DNA of 64,000 nt from Pseudoxanthomonas sp. Root630 (GTDB lineage: Bacteria; Pseudomonadota; Gammaproteobacteria; Xanthomonadales; Xanthomonadaceae). Made by a program: the position numbers and the translations under genes. The notes under the pieces were generated by a model that was not told the origin of the DNA, did not search any database, and was given only the letters and a program-made list of their open reading frames with translations. Below, in pieces: positions 23,709-31,845 of this stretch; position 1 is the first letter of the stretch, and each line of letters starts with the position of its first letter. Location of the stretch: positions 297,303-361,302 of the forward strand of contig NZ_LMGY01000012.1 of NCBI RefSeq assembly GCF_001427585.1, given 5' to 3'.

Positions 23709-25904
23709 ATGAGCACTCCCACTTCCTCCGATCCCAACCATCCCCGCGATCCCGCGGGTCACGACGACACGCACGTGGTGAAGACCGAATACAAGTTTTC
23801 CCACGTCACCACCCAGCGCTACCTGCCCACGCCGGGCAAGGCGCCGGGCTGGCCGTTCGCCGACATCGGCCAATGGAAGATCGATGCGAATGCGTCGGCC
23901 GACGATTGGGTCGCCGAACTGAAGGACTGGCGGCGCGAGCACCTCACGCGCATCGGTTACGACGATGCCAACTACCGTCGGCCGGAACTGCAGTGGGCGC
24001 AGCGCAACTTCGTGCATGCGCAGGTGATGGTCGAGGACCGGTACCTCTACGATCCCGTCGCGGGCCGCTACACGGTCGATCGCTACCTGGACGATCTGGA
24101 AACGCGTTTCGGCGGCCTGGACAGCGTGCTGCTGTGGTGCGTGTATCCCAACATCGGCGTGGACGACCGCAACCAGTTCGACCTCGCGCACAGCCTGCCG
24201 GGCGGGCTGGAGGCGCTGCGCGGCGCCGTGGCCGATTTCCACCGCCGCGGCGTACGGGTGTTCCTCACCACCATGCCGTGGGACAACGGTACGCGCGACC
24301 AGGGCGAGCCGGACTGGCAGGCCATCGCGAAGATCGTCAAGGCGGTCGGCGCGGACGGCATCAATGGCGATACGTACAACGGCGTGCCGCGTGCGTTCTT
24401 CGACGCCTGCGATGCGCTGGGGCATCCCGTGGTCGTGCAGCCGGAATCCACGATCAGCGCCGAGGAGCACCTGATCTGGAACGTGCAGAGCTGGGGCAAG
24501 AAGGCGCCGAACGAAGTCGTCCCGCCGGTGGCGAAGTTCAAGTGGCTGGAACCGCGCCACATGATCAATTACGAGAACCGCTGGGGCCGCGACCGCAACC
24601 ACGACCTGCAGTACATCTTCTTCAACGGCGTGGGCTACAACGCGTGGGAGAACGTGTGGGGCCTGTGGAACCAGCTGACCCCGCGCGATGCCGAATCGCT
24701 GCGCCGGATCGCCACGATCTACCGCCGCTTCGCCCCGTTGCTGGTCAGCCTGGACTGGCGCCCGTACGAGCGCACGCTGCAGGCCGGCATCTTCGCCAGC
24801 CGCTTCCCGGGCGAGGGCCGCACGCTGTGGACGCTGGTCAACCGCCACGAGTACGCCATCGCTGGCGAACAGCTCGCCGTGCCGCATGTCGACGGCACGC
24901 GCTATTTCGATCTGTGGAACGGCACAGCGCTCCAGCCGCGCATCATCGATGGCCAGGCGATCCTGGAGACGACCCTGGAAGGCCGCGGCTTCGGCGCGCT
25001 GCTGGCGTTGCGCGCAGGCGTGGCGGAAGAAGGCCTGGAGGTATTCCTTGCGCAGATGGCCGCGCACGCCACCACGCCGCTGGCGTCGCTGTCCGCGCGA
25101 TGGACCGCACTGCCGCAGACGTTGCAGCCGATTGCCGCGACCGCGGCACAGGCCACCGCACCGGACGGCATGGTGGCGATCCCCGCCGGCGAGTTCCTGT
25201 TCGCGGTACAGGGCATCGAGATCGAAGGACAGGTGTGGGAAGGGGTGGACGTGCAGTTCCCGTGGGAGCCGACCGCGCGGCGCCACCATCGCCAGCGGAT
25301 GCAGGTCGCGGCGTTCCACATCGATCGCCACCTGGTGACGAATGCGCAGTTCAAGGCCTTCATCGACGCCACCGGCTATGCGCCGCGCGATGCGTTGAAC
25401 TTCCTCCGCGACTGGCATGACGGCGCCCCGCAGCCCGGCTGGGAAAACAAACCCGTCACCTGGGTGTCGCTGGACGATGCGCGCGCCTACGCCGCGTGGG
25501 CGGGCAAGCGCCTGCCGCACGGCTGGGAATGGCAGTACGCCGCACAGGGCCCGGATGGCCGCCTGTATCCGTGGGGCGATGCCTGGCGCGACGATGCGGC
25601 GCCGCCCGTGTTCCGCGGTCGAACCTTGCCGCCGCCCGCCGATGTCGGTGCATTCCCGGCGGGTGCCAGTCCGTTCGGCGTGATGGATCTGGTGGGGCAC
25701 GTGTGGCAATGGACCGACGAATTCCACGACGAGCACACGCGCGCGGCCATCGTGCGCGGCGGTAGCGACTACGAGCCGCGCACCTCGCACTGGTATTTCC
25801 CCCAGGCCAAACGGTTGGACCAGCACGGCAAGCTGCTGCTGATGGGCCCGGGCAAGGACCGTTCCGGCCGCATCGGTTTCCGTTGCGTGGTGGATGCGGC
25901 GTGA
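23709..25904 (+). CDS. Glycosidase-like TIM barrel fused to a formylglycine-generating-enzyme-like domain
   Basis: This 731-residue protein starts at the ATG at 23709. Residues about 40-400 look like an (alpha/beta)8 glycoside-hydrolase-like domain (VLLWCVYPNIGVDDRNQFD, VFLTTMPWDNGTRD, GADGINGDTYNGVP, VVVQPESTIS). Residues about 400-480 resemble a beta-sandwich. Residues about 485-731 are an FGE-sulfatase/EgtB-type domain (MVAIPAGEFLF, FHIDRHLVTNAQFKAFI, KPVTWVSLDDARAYAAWAGKRLP, GHVWQWTDEF, RIGFRCV). The two active-site Cys of true FGE are not seen, and no sulfatase is nearby. No signal peptide is seen, so it is probably cytoplasmic. The function is unknown. Confidence 0.7.
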   Translation: MSTPTSSDPNHPRDPAGHDDTHVVKTEYKFSHVTTQRYLPTPGKAPGWPFADIGQWKIDANASADDWVAELKDWRREHLTRIGYDDANYRRPELQWAQRNFVHAQVMVEDRYLYDPVAGRYTVDRYLDDLETRFGGLDSVLLWCVYPNIGVDDRNQFDLAHSLPGGLEALRGAVADFHRRGVRVFLTTMPWDNGTRDQGEPDWQAIAKIVKAVGADGINGDTYNGVPRAFFDACDALGHPVVVQPESTISAEEHLIWNVQSWGKKAPNEVVPPVAKFKWLEPRHMINYENRWGRDRNHDLQYIFFNGVGYNAWENVWGLWNQLTPRDAESLRRIATIYRRFAPLLVSLDWRPYERTLQAGIFASRFPGEGRTLWTLVNRHEYAIAGEQLAVPHVDGTRYFDLWNGTALQPRIIDGQAILETTLEGRGFGALLALRAGVAEEGLEVFLAQMAAHATTPLASLSARWTALPQTLQPIAATAAQATAPDGMVAIPAGEFLFAVQGIEIEGQVWEGVDVQFPWEPTARRHHRQRMQVAAFHIDRHLVTNAQFKAFIDATGYAPRDALNFLRDWHDGAPQPGWENKPVTWVSLDDARAYAAWAGKRLPHGWEWQYAAQGPDGRLYPWGDAWRDDAAPPVFRGRTLPPPADVGAFPAGASPFGVMDLVGHVWQWTDEFHDEHTRAAIVRGGSDYEPRTSHWYFPQAKRLDQHGKLLLMGPGKDRSGRIGFRCVVDAA

Positions 25905-27745
25905 TGACGAAAAGCACCACGGCTGCGTCGTCTGTCGTACTTGGCGGTGTCCTCGGCGCGGCTCTCGAAGCCAACCTGCGCGGCCGCCTTTCGCACTTCA
26001 TCACCGCGCCGGACAGTCCGGCCATCGTGCTGTTCTCGCCCGAGCTCCGCGCACGCAACACCGAAGGCGACTGGTACGGCGAACATGCCGGCAAATGGCT
26101 GTCGGCCGCCGCCCGCGCCTATGGCCGCAGCGGCGATGCGACGCTGGGGGCGCACCTGCGTGCGGTGGCCGACTACCTGCTGTCCGTGCAGGAAGCCGAC
26201 GGCTACCTGGGCACCTACGCGGAAGAGCGCCGCTTCATCCATCCGCAGCCGCCGAAGCCGCCCAGCTGGGACGGTGCGCCGGCGCTGCGCACCTGGGACA
26301 TCTGGGTGCATGCCTACCTGATCCTCGGCCTGGTCGAAACCGCGCGCGCCCTGCAGGATCCGCGCTACACGCAGGCCGCCGCGCGTATCGCCGACCTGTG
26401 CGCGCAGGCGCTGTCTTCCGGCATCGACATCACCACGCTCGGCAACCACCACGGCATGTCGGCCACGGTGCTGATGGACGCCGCGCTGGAGTTGCATGCG
26501 GAAACCGCGGAGCCGCGTTTCCTCGCGCTCGCCCGGCGCGTACTGGAGCAGGCGAACGCGCACCCCGCGCTGCGCCTGCTGCCCGCGCTCGACGCCGGCG
26601 CCGATGCCTCCGAGATCGCCACCGGCAAGGCCTACCAGCTGCTCTGGAACCTGGTCGCGCTGGTGAAGCTGTGTCGCGCCACCGGCGATGCCGCCCTGCG
26701 CGACACGCTGGAGCGCATCTGGCAGAACATCCGCGAGCACCACCTGACCCTGGGCGGCGGGCCGTGGGGCGGTGTCGCCCATCGCTCGCGCGAGGTCTTC
26801 AACGCGCGCGGCAGCTTCAGCCCGAATGCCTACGTGGAAACCTGCTCGCTGCTGTCGTGGATCCAGTTCAACCGCGAGCTGCTGCAGCTCACCGGCGAGG
26901 CGCGCTTCGCCGAAGAGATCGAGCGCACCGCGTACAACGACCTGCTCGGCGCGCAGGCGCCGGATGGCGAGGACTGGTGCTACTACTCGTTCCCGAACGG
27001 GCGACGCGTGCACACCACCTACTGGCGCTGCTGCAAGTCCAGCGGCGCGATGGCGGTGGAGGAACTGCCGTCGCTGGCGTATGCCGTCGAGGGCGACACC
27101 GTCCGCGTGCAGCTCTACGGGCCCGGCGAAGCGCGCCTGGCGCACCCACAAGCCGGGACGGTGGTGCTGCGCCAGCACACCGGATATCCGTTCGATGGCG
27201 ACGTGTCGCTGGACGTCCATCCCCAGCGCGACGCGACGTTCGACCTGCAGCTGCGCATTCCGTCCTGGGCCGAGGGCGCCACCGTGTCGGTCAATGGCGA
27301 GCCCGTGGAGGCGGCGGTCGTGCCCGGCAGCTTCCTCATCCTGCGCCGCCTGTGGCGTTCCGACGACCATGTGCAGCTGGCCTTTCCGCTGCGACCGACG
27401 CTGCACCGGAAGGTGCTGCGCAACGTGCAGGAATCGCGCGCGCCGGACGGTTCCGAGGTGCGCCAGCAGGTGCTGGACCTGCATTACGTCGGGCTCACGC
27501 GCGGTCCGTTGGCCTACGCCACGGGCCTGATCGACGGCTTCAAGACGGAAGAGACCGTCCGTCTGCCCGACGGCCCGCAGGACGACTGGCTGCAGGTGCT
27601 GCCGGTGACCGACGGCGAGGAGGGCGCGGCCATTTCGCTGCAGCCCGCGAGCCGGCCGCCGCTGCTGTTCTGGCCGTACTACCGTGCGGGTGGGCGGCAC
27701 GACGGCGCCTGGCGCCTGACCTGGCTGTCGCTGCCGCCGCCATGA
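25904..27745 (+). CDS. GH127-family glycosidase (beta-L-arabinofuranosidase-like)
   Basis: This 613-residue (alpha/alpha)6-barrel enzyme is of the former DUF1680 family. The zinc/catalytic set of GH127 is visible: Glu312 and Cys314 (YVETCS), Cys376 and Cys377 (TYWRCCKSSG). These match Glu338, Cys340, Cys417 and Cys418 of HypBA1. GH127 enzymes release beta-L-arabinofuranose, and one member acts on aceric acid in rhamnogalacturonan II. No signal peptide is seen, so it probably works in the cytoplasm. The start ATG overlaps the previous stop by one base (TGATG). Confidence 0.87.
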   Translation: MTKSTTAASSVVLGGVLGAALEANLRGRLSHFITAPDSPAIVLFSPELRARNTEGDWYGEHAGKWLSAAARAYGRSGDATLGAHLRAVADYLLSVQEADGYLGTYAEERRFIHPQPPKPPSWDGAPALRTWDIWVHAYLILGLVETARALQDPRYTQAAARIADLCAQALSSGIDITTLGNHHGMSATVLMDAALELHAETAEPRFLALARRVLEQANAHPALRLLPALDAGADASEIATGKAYQLLWNLVALVKLCRATGDAALRDTLERIWQNIREHHLTLGGGPWGGVAHRSREVFNARGSFSPNAYVETCSLLSWIQFNRELLQLTGEARFAEEIERTAYNDLLGAQAPDGEDWCYYSFPNGRRVHTTYWRCCKSSGAMAVEELPSLAYAVEGDTVRVQLYGPGEARLAHPQAGTVVLRQHTGYPFDGDVSLDVHPQRDATFDLQLRIPSWAEGATVSVNGEPVEAAVVPGSFLILRRLWRSDDHVQLAFPLRPTLHRKVLRNVQESRAPDGSEVRQQVLDLHYVGLTRGPLAYATGLIDGFKTEETVRLPDGPQDDWLQVLPVTDGEEGAAISLQPASRPPLLFWPYYRAGGRHDGAWRLTWLSLPPP

Positions 27746-27866
27746 CCGTCCGCGCGCTCGCAAGAATTTGTGGCAGCAGAAGCTACGGCCGCTGGCTGTA
27801 TCGCGCCCGCCCCGTGGCACAGACTGGCCATCGCCGTTGCGGCGGCGGCTGAAGGAGCCCTTTTCC

Positions 27867-29054
27867 ATGGACAATCCGTCTCCCTTCCGTTCGCGGCTGC
27901 GCACGGGTCCCGCCGGTCCGCTGAGCGGGGTCAAGGTGCTGGACCTCAGCGCCTACATCGCCGGACCGTACGGCTGCACGCTGCTGGCCGACCAGGGCGC
28001 CGACGTCATCAAGGTCGAGCCGCCCGATGGCGACAACCTGCGCCAGTACCCGTCCACGCTGGAGCGCGAGAGCCGTGCCTTCCTCGGCGTGAACCGCAGC
28101 AAGCAGGGGATCGCGCTCGACCTCAAGCAGCCCGCCGATCACGCGGCATTGCTGCGCCTGGTGCGCGAGGCCGACGTGCTGGTGCACAACTTCCGTCCCA
28201 GCGTGCCGAAGCGGCTGGGCATCGATTTCGACAGCCTGACGGTGATCAACCCGCGGCTGATCTACTGCGCGGTGACCGGCTACGGCGAAACCGGGCCGAT
28301 GAAGGACAAGGCCGGCTACGACCAGGTGCTGCAGACCATGACCGGCATGTGCACGCTGCAGGGCAAGCGCGGTGGCGCACCGGAAATCATCTACGGCTCG
28401 GTGGTGGACTATTACGCCGCCGCGCTGCTCGCCGCCGGCGTGTCGTCGGCGCTGTACGAACGCGAACGCAGCGGGCGCGGGCAGTTCGTCGGCGTGTCGC
28501 TGTTGCGCAGCGCGCTGACCATGCAGTCGGCGCGGATGATCTGGGCCGAGGGCGAAGCGCTCGACATCGGCCGCGACATGCGCTCCGGCGGCGTCACGGG
28601 TATCCACCCGGCGCGCGAAGGTTATCTCTATCTCTCCGCCAACACGCCGCGGTTCTGGAAGGCGCTGTGCCGGCTGACCGGCCTGGACGCGCTGGCCGAC
28701 GATCCACGCTACGACAGCGTGCGCAAGCGCGCCGCGCATGCCGCGGAGATCGTGCCGCAACTGCACGACGCGCTGCAGGCGCGCACCGCGATGGAGTGGG
28801 AAGCGCAGTTCGGCGACGAGGTTCCGTGTGCGGCGGCGCGGCGCGTCGAAGACATGTTCGAACATCCGCAGGTGCTGGCCGAAGACATGGTGGCCGAGAT
28901 CGCGCATCCCGTCGTCGGCAGCTACCGCGGCGTCACCCGGCCGATCGCGTTCGGGCGCACGCCCGGTCCCGAGCCGTTCGCCGCGCCGGTGTTCGACCAG
29001 GACGCGGAGCACGTGCTCGGCACGCCGTCACCGAAGGCGCGCACCGCCGGCTGA
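27867..29054 (+). CDS. Family III CoA-transferase (CaiB/BaiF type)
   Basis: This 395-residue enzyme of the CaiB/BaiF family moves CoA between carboxylic acids. Signatures are LSGVKVLDLSAYIAGPYG, ADVIKVEPPDGD, LREADVLVHNFRPSV-like text and IYCAVTGYGETGP. The presumed catalytic Asp is about residue 181 in VVDYYAA. The start is the ATG at 27867 with AAGGAG upstream. It is separated from GH127 by 121 bases, so it may have a weak promoter of its own or be the last gene of the cluster. It could activate an acid released by the cluster enzymes; a CitE-like lyase at 14711 could cleave the product. Confidence 0.85.
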   Translation: MDNPSPFRSRLRTGPAGPLSGVKVLDLSAYIAGPYGCTLLADQGADVIKVEPPDGDNLRQYPSTLERESRAFLGVNRSKQGIALDLKQPADHAALLRLVREADVLVHNFRPSVPKRLGIDFDSLTVINPRLIYCAVTGYGETGPMKDKAGYDQVLQTMTGMCTLQGKRGGAPEIIYGSVVDYYAAALLAAGVSSALYERERSGRGQFVGVSLLRSALTMQSARMIWAEGEALDIGRDMRSGGVTGIHPAREGYLYLSANTPRFWKALCRLTGLDALADDPRYDSVRKRAAHAAEIVPQLHDALQARTAMEWEAQFGDEVPCAAARRVEDMFEHPQVLAEDMVAEIAHPVVGSYRGVTRPIAFGRTPGPEPFAAPVFDQDAEHVLGTPSPKARTAG

Positions 29055-29065
29055 GGCAGGGCGCG

Positions 29066-29122
29066 CGGCTTTACGCCGAATTTACGGCGGTGCGCGGGAA
29101 GCGCATGGCGGCTTTACGCCGG
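29066..29122 (+). promoter_or_regulatory. Three TTTACG repeats upstream of the porin-kdp operon (possible KdpE sites)
   Basis: TTTACGCC at 29070, TTTACGGC at 29081 and TTTACGCC at 29113 are direct repeats, at 11 and 32 base intervals (about one and three helical turns). The E. coli kdp control site is also built of TTTA-type direct repeats bound by KdpE. KdpE is encoded at the end of this operon. This is a motif-level resemblance only. Confidence 0.4.
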
Positions 29123-29174
29123 GCAGGACCAGACTTTCGCGGTCGGCGGAACGTCTTCCGCCTGGATCGCACCG

Positions 29175-29900
29175 ATGTCTTCCTCCTCGTTCCTCCCGCG
29201 CAGGCCGATGCCTGCGCGCCTCGTCGTTTCTTCCGTCGCCGCCGGCTTGTTGCTGGCGATGGCATCCGTCGCGCAGGCCGCCACTTTCAATGGCTCCGGC
29301 GCGCTCACCACCGATTACGTCTGGCGCGGTACCACCCAGACCCAGGGCGACCCGGCGGTGCAGGCCGGCTTCAAGGCTGCGGCCGACAACGGCCTGTATG
29401 GTGCGGTGTGGGGCTCGAACGTGGAGTTCGCACCGGACACCCACGCCAGCAGTGAAATCGACGTCACCGTGGGCTGGGGTGGAGCGCTGTCGGACGACTG
29501 GGCCCTCGACCTCAACCTGACCCACTACCGCTATCCGTCCACCACGGTCGACCTCGACTGGACCGAGGCCATCGGCACGCTGACGTGGAAGCAGAACTAC
29601 TGGGCGCAGCTGGGTTACTCCACCGAGGCGCTGGCCACCGATGAAGCCGGCGCCTACGCCCAACTCGGCGCGAAGTTCCCGCTGAACGACCAGCTCCGCC
29701 TTGAAGCCGCCGCTGGCTATTACTGGCTGGACGACGTCTACGACGACAGCTACGCGCATGCGCAGCTGGGCGCGGTGTGGGCGTTCAAGGCACCGTTCGA
29801 GTTGCGGGTGACGGCGCATGCCACCGACAGCAGCGCGAAGACGCTGTTCCCCGGCCTGGCCGGTTCGCGCGTGGAAGCGGCGCTCCAGGCCGCGTTCTGA
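29175..29900 (+). CDS. TorF-family putative porin
   Basis: This is a 241-residue outer-membrane beta-barrel protein. A signal peptide (GLLLAMASVAQAA) is followed by FNGSGALTTDYVWRGTTQTQGDPAVQAG, the usual opening of the TorF/Gcw_chp family, and alternating amphipathic strands ending in an aromatic residue (LQAAF). Its stop lies 8 bases before kdpF, so it is probably transcribed with the Kdp system. It may let K+ or another small solute through the outer membrane when Kdp is induced; this is inferred from position. Confidence 0.82.
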   Translation: MSSSSFLPRRPMPARLVVSSVAAGLLLAMASVAQAATFNGSGALTTDYVWRGTTQTQGDPAVQAGFKAAADNGLYGAVWGSNVEFAPDTHASSEIDVTVGWGGALSDDWALDLNLTHYRYPSTTVDLDWTEAIGTLTWKQNYWAQLGYSTEALATDEAGAYAQLGAKFPLNDQLRLEAAAGYYWLDDVYDDSYAHAQLGAVWAFKAPFELRVTAHATDSSAKTLFPGLAGSRVEAALQAAF

Positions 29901-29908
29901 GCATCGCC

Positions 29909-30028
29909 ATGGTCACCGACTTCCTTCATCTGCTGCTGGCCCTGGCGGGCGTGCTCGCCGGTGCCGGTCTCCTGTTCCTGCTGATCACGCGGCGCGCACG
30001 CGCCCCGATGGACGACCTCCATGACTGA
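29909..30028 (+). CDS. kdpF: KdpF small membrane subunit
   Basis: This 39-residue single-helix peptide (LLALAGVLAGAGLLFLLI) lies directly before and overlaps kdpA by 8 bases. KdpF stabilises the KdpABC complex and is usually about 29 residues, so this one carries a short hydrophilic C-terminal tail. The identification rests on size, hydrophobicity and position; similarity cannot be scored at this length. Confidence 0.7.
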   Translation: MVTDFLHLLLALAGVLAGAGLLFLLITRRARAPMDDLHD

Positions 30029-31835
30029 ATTCTTCCTTGTATTCGCGCTGGCCATCGCGCTGGGCTGGCCGCTGGGCCGCTATCTCGCCGCGGTGATGCG
30101 TGGTGCGCCGATGCGCGGCGATGCGCTGTTCGGATGGATCGAACGACCGCTGTACCGCCTACTCGGCGTCGATCCGGCGCAGGGCATGGGCTGGAAGGCG
30201 TACGCGAAAGCCTTCCTGCTGAGCAACCTGGTGCTCGGCGTGCTGACGTGGTGCGTCTTCATGACCCAGGCGTGGTTGCCGCTCAACCCCAACGACGCGC
30301 CGAACATGCGCTGGGACCTGGCGCTGCACACGATGGTGTCGTTCCTCACCAACACCAACCAGCAGCACTATTCAGGCCAGGCGCAGTTGTCGCACCTCGC
30401 GCAGATGACCGGCATCGTCGGCCTGCAGGTGGTCACGCCGATGATGGGTCTGGCGCTGGTGGTGGCGACGTTGCGCGGTATGTTCGGTGGGCGATCGGGC
30501 GCAAGCTCGTCCGATGCCCTATCGGCATCGGATGCGACCGTGAGCGCCCGGCCACGGATGGCCGGGCAGGACGTTCCGGAGCACGCGATGTCTCGCCATG
30601 GACGGCCATCGCACGACGTGTCGAAGCAGCATCACGGCGAAGCCGACGTCGGCAACTACTGGGCCGACGTCCTCCGCCCGACCGTGCGCCTGATGCTGCC
30701 GCTGTGCCTGGCATGGTCGCTGCTGCTGACCTGGCAGGGCGTGCCGTCCACGCTGCAGGGCGGGCCGGTGGCGACGCCGGTCGATGCGTCGGCGCAGATG
30801 GCCGAGCAGAAGATTCCGGTCGGCCCGGTCGCGCCGATGGTCGCGGCCAAGCAACTGGGCACGAACGGCGGCGGCTGGTACGGCCCCAACAGCGCCGTAC
30901 CGCTGGAGAACCCCACGCCGTTCTCCAACCTGCTGGAAACGCTGGGCATCGTGCTGATTCCGGTCGCCATCGCCTTCATGGTGGGCAGCTTCACCGGCCG
31001 GCGGAAGTTCACCGCGCTGGTGTTCGGCACCATGCTGACGATGTCGCTGGTGTCGACGGGCGCTGCACTATGGTCCGAAAGCCTGTCCGGCACCTCCACC
31101 GACATCGCGCTGATGGAAGGCAAGGAAGTCCGCTTCGGCGATGCGCCGTCCGCGCTGTGGGCCGCCGTCACCACGCAGACCTCGAACGGCTCGGTCAACG
31201 CGATGCACGACTCGCTGGCGCCGCTGACCGGGCTGGTGACGCTCGGCAACATGCTGGTGAATGCGATCTGGGGCGGCATCGGCTGCGGCCTGCAGCAGTT
31301 CCTCGTCTACCTGCTGCTCAGCGTGTTCCTCGCCGGCCTGATGACGGGGCGCACGCCGGAACTGTTCGGCCGCAAGATCGAGGCGCACGAGGTGAAGCTG
31401 CTCGCCGTACTGGTGCTGCTGCAGCCGCTGGCGTTGCTGGCCTTCACCGCCGTCACGCTGGCGGTGCCGTCGATCACCGGCAATTCCAACCCGTCTTTCC
31501 ACGGCATCAGCCAGGTGTTCTACGAGTACACCTCGGCCTTCGCCAACAACGGCTCCGGCTTCGAGGGCCTGGGCGATGCGACCTATTGGTGGAACCTCAG
31601 CACCACGCTGATGCTGCTGCTCGGCCGCTATCCCGCGCTGATCATTCCGCTGGCCATCGCCGCCTCGCTCGCCCGCAAGCGCGCCGCGCCCGACGGCCCC
31701 GGCACCCTCCAGGTGGAAACCCCGACCTTCGCGCTCACCCTGATCGCCGTGGTCGTCATCCTGACCCTGCTGCAGTTCATGCCCGTACTGGTCCTCGGCC
31801 CGATCGCCGACCACCTGGCCTTGAGCGCGCTCTGA
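30021..31835 (+). CDS. kdpA: Potassium-transporting ATPase subunit A, with in-frame insert
   Basis: This is the K+-selective channel-like subunit of the KdpFABC pump, 604 residues, about 10 membrane segments. Standard KdpA motifs are [49 protein letters not shown] and [17 protein letters not shown]. Odd feature: after [11 protein letters not shown] (residue about 155) there is a hydrophilic insert rich in Ser, Arg, His and Asp before [10 protein letters not shown] at about 209. E. coli KdpA has only a few residues at this cytoplasmic loop. The inserted DNA contains palindromes (see the repeat at 30490-30640). The pore regions are intact, so the protein may still work. Confidence 0.92.
   Translation: MTEFFLVFALAIALGWPLGRYLAAVMRGAPMRGDALFGWIERPLYRLLGVDPAQGMGWKAYAKAFLLSNLVLGVLTWCVFMTQAWLPLNPNDAPNMRWDLALHTMVSFLTNTNQQHYSGQAQLSHLAQMTGIVGLQVVTPMMGLALVVATLRGMFGGRSGASSSDALSASDATVSARPRMAGQDVPEHAMSRHGRPSHDVSKQHHGEADVGNYWADVLRPTVRLMLPLCLAWSLLLTWQGVPSTLQGGPVATPVDASAQMAEQKIPVGPVAPMVAAKQLGTNGGGWYGPNSAVPLENPTPFSNLLETLGIVLIPVAIAFMVGSFTGRRKFTALVFGTMLTMSLVSTGAALWSESLSGTSTDIALMEGKEVRFGDAPSALWAAVTTQTSNGSVNAMHDSLAPLTGLVTLGNMLVNAIWGGIGCGLQQFLVYLLLSVFLAGLMTGRTPELFGRKIEAHEVKLLAVLVLLQPLALLAFTAVTLAVPSITGNSNPSFHGISQVFYEYTSAFANNGSGFEGLGDATYWWNLSTTLMLLLGRYPALIIPLAIAASLARKRAAPDGPGTLQVETPTFALTLIAVVVILTLLQFMPVLVLGPIADHLALSAL
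30490..30640. repeat. Palindromic repeat-like insertion inside kdpA
   Basis: This stretch, coding for the extra loop in KdpA, holds two clear hairpins: CCGATGCC / GGCATCGG (about 30511-30531) and a 9-bp GCCCGGCCA / TGGCCGGGC around a CGGA loop (about 30545-30566). GCCATGGACGGCCATCG follows. Short palindromes with the CCGGCCANGGATGGCCGG pattern are common as scattered intergenic repeats in Xanthomonadaceae. Its length appears to be a multiple of three, keeping the kdpA frame. Confidence 0.6.
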
Positions 31836-31845
31836 GAACACCGAC

